From contig NZ_BATC01000003.1 in NCBI RefSeq assembly GCF_000466985.1, forward strand, positions 42,271 to 106,270: a stretch of DNA of 64,000 nt, written 5' to 3'. This document shows, piece by piece, positions 61,904-64,000 of this stretch. Below the pieces are notes generated by a model that saw only the letters and a list, made by a program, of their open reading frames with translations, was not told where the DNA came from and did not search any database. Positions within the stretch are counted from its first letter, which is position 1; each line of letters starts with the position of its first letter. The DNA is from Brevundimonas abyssalis TAR-001 (GTDB lineage Bacteria > Pseudomonadota > Alphaproteobacteria > Caulobacterales > Caulobacteraceae). The position numbers and the translations under genes are program-made.

Positions 61904-62961
61904 GCCATCTTCGCCATGTCGATGACGAAGCGGTAGCGCACGTCCGACTTCTCCATGCGGGCGTAGGCTTCGTTGATCTGGTCCGGGGCGATGGTCTCGA
62001 TATCGCAGGCGATGCCATGCTCGGCGCAGAAGTCCAGCATCTCCTGGGTCTCGCGGATGCCGCCGATCAGGCTGCCGGCCACGGCGCGGCGACGCCACAG
62101 CAGCGGCATGGCGAACACCGGCATGCCCTCGGTGGTCAGGCCCAGCATGACCATGGTCCCGTCGCGGGCCAGCAGGTTCAGGTGCCCGGCGATCTCGTGG
62201 GTGGCCGAGACGGTGTTGATGATCAGGTCGAACTTTTCGGCCGCCGCCTGCATGGCCGCCTTGTCCGAATTGATCAGGAAGTGTTTCGCGCCCATGCGCT
62301 CGGCGTCCGCCTTCTTGCGGTCCGAGGTGGACAGCACCGTCACCTCCGCGCCCATGGCGTGGGCCAGCTTGACCGCCATGTGGCCCAGACCGCCCAGACC
62401 CACCACGGCGACCTTCGAGCCCTCGCCCACGTTCCAGTGGCGCAGCGGCGAATAGGTGGTGATGCCCGCGCACAGCAGGGGCGCGGCGGCGTCCAGCGGC
62501 AGGCTGTCGGGAATGCGCAGCACGAAGTCCTGGTTCACCGTGATGCGGTCCGAATAGCCGCCCTGGGTGATGGCCTGGCTCACCGGTTCGCCCAGCGGAT
62601 CGGCCGAGCCGTAGGTCTGGGTCATGCCGGGGACGCAGTACTGCTCCTCGCCCTCCTGACAGGCCGCGCAGGTGCGGCAGCTGTCCACCATGCAGCCCAC
62701 GCCCACCCGGTCGCCGACCTTGAAGCGGCTGACGTTCCCGCCCACCGCCGTCACCAGACCGGCGATCTCGTGGCCCGGCACGATGGGATAGCGCGTGCCG
62801 CCCAGGTCATTCTTGGCGATGTGCAGGTCCGAGTGGCAGACGCCGCAGTATTTGATCTCGATGGCCACGTCGTCCGGGCCGGGATCGCGACGGTCGAAGC
62901 GGTAGGGCTCAAGCGGCTTGTCGGCGGCGACGGCGGCGAAGGCGCGGGTGGCGATGGGCAT
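61900..62961 (-). CDS. Zinc-dependent NAD(P) alcohol dehydrogenase (YahK / cinnamyl-alcohol-dehydrogenase type)
   Basis: 353-residue medium-chain dehydrogenase reducing aldehydes to alcohols. Catalytic zinc ligands are Cys39 and His64 with Glu65; the structural zinc is held by Cys95, Cys98, Cys101 and Cys109. The cofactor fold is VAVVGLGGLGHMAVKLAHAM, with Ser-Thr-Ser after the second strand indicating NADP preference. The PLLWRRRAVAGSLIGGIRET segment is typical of YahK-like enzymes. Stops overlap by 4 bp with the convergent thiE-like gene. Confidence 0.92.
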   Translation of the reverse strand: MPIATRAFAAVAADKPLEPYRFDRRDPGPDDVAIEIKYCGVCHSDLHIAKNDLGGTRYPIVPGHEIAGLVTAVGGNVSRFKVGDRVGVGCMVDSCRTCAACQEGEEQYCVPGMTQTYGSADPLGEPVSQAITQGGYSDRITVNQDFVLRIPDSLPLDAAAPLLCAGITTYSPLRHWNVGEGSKVAVVGLGGLGHMAVKLAHAMGAEVTVLSTSDRKKADAERMGAKHFLINSDKAAMQAAAEKFDLIINTVSATHEIAGHLNLLARDGTMVMLGLTTEGMPVFAMPLLWRRRAVAGSLIGGIRETQEMLDFCAEHGIACDIETIAPDQINEAYARMEKSDVRYRFVIDMAKMA

Positions 62962-63017
62962 GGAGATCTCCTGACAGCTTCAGACTAGGTGTGGTCTCGC
63001 GGGGGCAGGCGCAACCG

Positions 63018-63767
63018 TCAGGAGACCCTTTCGATCAGGGCCATGGCCGCGGCCGGGTTCCTCACCTTCGCCCCGGCGATGAAATAGGCGAACACCTCGC
63101 CTGTCGTGCTCCAGCCCTTCACCCGGTCCGCCACGGCGTCCAGCTCAGCCGCCGTCATGCCGGAGGGCTCGTCCTCGCGGCTGGACATGAGCCGGGCATA
63201 GCGGAAATCGCCCGTGTCCTGGTCGATGCGCGGCCACTCCGGCGCCTCGTCGTCCTCGGCGTAGACGATGGCCGCGCCGTATTTCGCCGCCAGATCGTGG
63301 AACTGCGGCACATCGAAACCGGGGTTCCGCACCTCCAGCGCATGGCGCAGACGCAGGCCGTCCTTCTCCTTCGGCAACAGCTTGAGAAAGCCCTCGAAAT
63401 CCTCCGGGTCGAACTTCTTGGTGGCCATGAACTGCCAGTTGATCGGCCCCAGCTTGTCGCCCAGCTCGGTCAGGCCCTGGGACAGGAAGCGGTCGAAGCT
63501 CTCGCCGCCCTCGGACAGGACCTTGCGATTGGTGCAGTAGCGGCTGGCCTTGACCGAAAAGACGAACCCGTCTGGCGTCTCGTCGCGCCATTTCCGCCAG
63601 CTGTCCGGCTTGAAGGTGGAATAGTAGGTGCCGTTGATCTCGATGGAGCCCAGCTTCGAGGCGGCATATTCCAGCTCGCGCTTCTGGACCAGGCCGTCGG
63701 GATAGAACACGCCCCGCCACGGCTCATAGGTCCAGCCGCCGACGCCGATGTGGATGGCTCCGCTCAT
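63018..63767 (-). CDS. DUF72 family protein
   Basis: 249-residue TIM-barrel-like protein of the DUF72 family (YecE), function unknown. It begins HIGVGGWTYEPWRGVFYP, shows EINGTYYSTFKPDSWRKW and FSVKASRYCTNRKVL, and ends without truncation. It lies upstream of the alcohol dehydrogenase on the same strand with a 56-bp gap, so co-transcription is possible. Confidence 0.92.
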   Translation of the reverse strand: MSGAIHIGVGGWTYEPWRGVFYPDGLVQKRELEYAASKLGSIEINGTYYSTFKPDSWRKWRDETPDGFVFSVKASRYCTNRKVLSEGGESFDRFLSQGLTELGDKLGPINWQFMATKKFDPEDFEGFLKLLPKEKDGLRLRHALEVRNPGFDVPQFHDLAAKYGAAIVYAEDDEAPEWPRIDQDTGDFRYARLMSSREDEPSGMTAAELDAVADRVKGWSTTGEVFAYFIAGAKVRNPAAAMALIERVS

Positions 63768-63812
63768 GACCGGTCCCGCTCCGTATTCAGCCGCATGGCG
63801 CGGCCCGACGGA

Positions 63813-64000
63813 TTATGCCGTAGTCTGTTCGCTCGCGCACCCTTGCGACGTCACCGCCAGAATGCCCGCCAGCAGGGTCGCGGCGGTGATGGGCTTGGGA
63901 ACATGGATGTCCGCCCCGGCCTCGCGGGACTGATCCCGGTGCTCGGGCATGGCGTTGGCGCTCAGCATGACGATGGGGGTGGGGGCTGAACCCCGTACGG
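63813..64000 (-). CDS. Response regulator receiver domain, C-terminal fragment (runs off the window)
   Basis: Only the last 62 codons are in the window. TPIVMLSANAMPEHRDQSRE and AGADIHVPKPITAATLLAGI match the second half of a receiver domain, including the conserved Ser/Thr-Ala position and the Lys of VPKP. The tail ends SQGCASEQTTA. In context it is most likely the end of a hybrid histidine kinase. Confidence 0.8.
   Translation of the reverse strand, partial: VRGSAPTPIVMLSANAMPEHRDQSREAGADIHVPKPITAATLLAGILAVTSQGCASEQTTA

Overview
The window is a GC-rich chromosomal segment of an alphaproteobacterium, most likely in the Caulobacterales (Brevundimonas or Caulobacter-like; this is inferred from gene content only). 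The pointers are a GcrA cell-cycle regulator, a complete general stress response locus (phyR, nepR, ecfG and a HisKA_2 kinase), a long-form dCTP deaminase, a bolA / J-domain pair and a flagellar stator gene. Most of it is ordinary chromosome with short operons. No prophage, CRISPR array, rRNA gene or classical insertion sequence is visible.

Layout. 1-7.2 kb: M16 peptidase, then an opposing TonB-dependent receptor / PhoD phosphatase pair. 7.4-11.8 kb: two-gene sodium:solute symporter and an S9 peptidase. 11.9-19.3 kb: acyltransferase, then a 2-oxoacid (probably branched-chain) dehydrogenase cluster (E1 beta, E2, E3) without E1 alpha, interrupted by palindromic repeat elements, one carrying a GIY-YIG nuclease gene. 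19.5-24 kb: motA, an alanine-rich lipoprotein, mnmC and an M23 peptidase. 24.4-28.6 kb: ydbH-ynbE-ydbL lipid-transport operon. 28.6-35.4 kb: orphan C5 DNA methyltransferase, CHAP protein, hydrolase, zur, SapC, an MDR oxidoreductase pair and a candidate small RNA. 35.4-39.3 kb: general stress response locus with two divergent EcfG-type promoters, and an entericidin gene with a third candidate. 39.3-46.7 kb: MFS transporter, gabD, Lrp/ald, threonine aldolase, mscS. 46.7-56.2 kb: hybrid kinase, bolA, J-domain protein, M28 peptidase, ABC permease, gcrA, apaG, dcd, an XRE/membrane-protein module and a TraB-like protein. 56.3-59.8 kb: tRNA-Gly(CCC), then an unusual XRE-BLUF fusion and a PAS hybrid kinase. 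59.8-64 kb: response regulator, yggS/thiE sharing a start palindrome, alcohol dehydrogenase, DUF72 protein and the end of another hybrid kinase.

Two things stand out. First, twelve genes are broken by at least seventeen apparent one-base deletions. Every shift is in the same direction, and restoring one base at each site gives full-length proteins. This is best explained as sequencing error, so these are annotated as single genes spanning the shift. Second, the most novel biology is (a) a GIY-YIG nuclease gene bracketed by copies of a 31-bp palindromic terminal repeat, with a gene-less copy nearby, which suggests a small mobile element; (b) a roughly 120-nt structured antisense-strand RNA with a seven-C unpaired run, an intrinsic terminator and an EcfG-like promoter, resembling the stress sRNA GsrN; and (c) an HTH-BLUF protein lacking the key photocycle glutamine.
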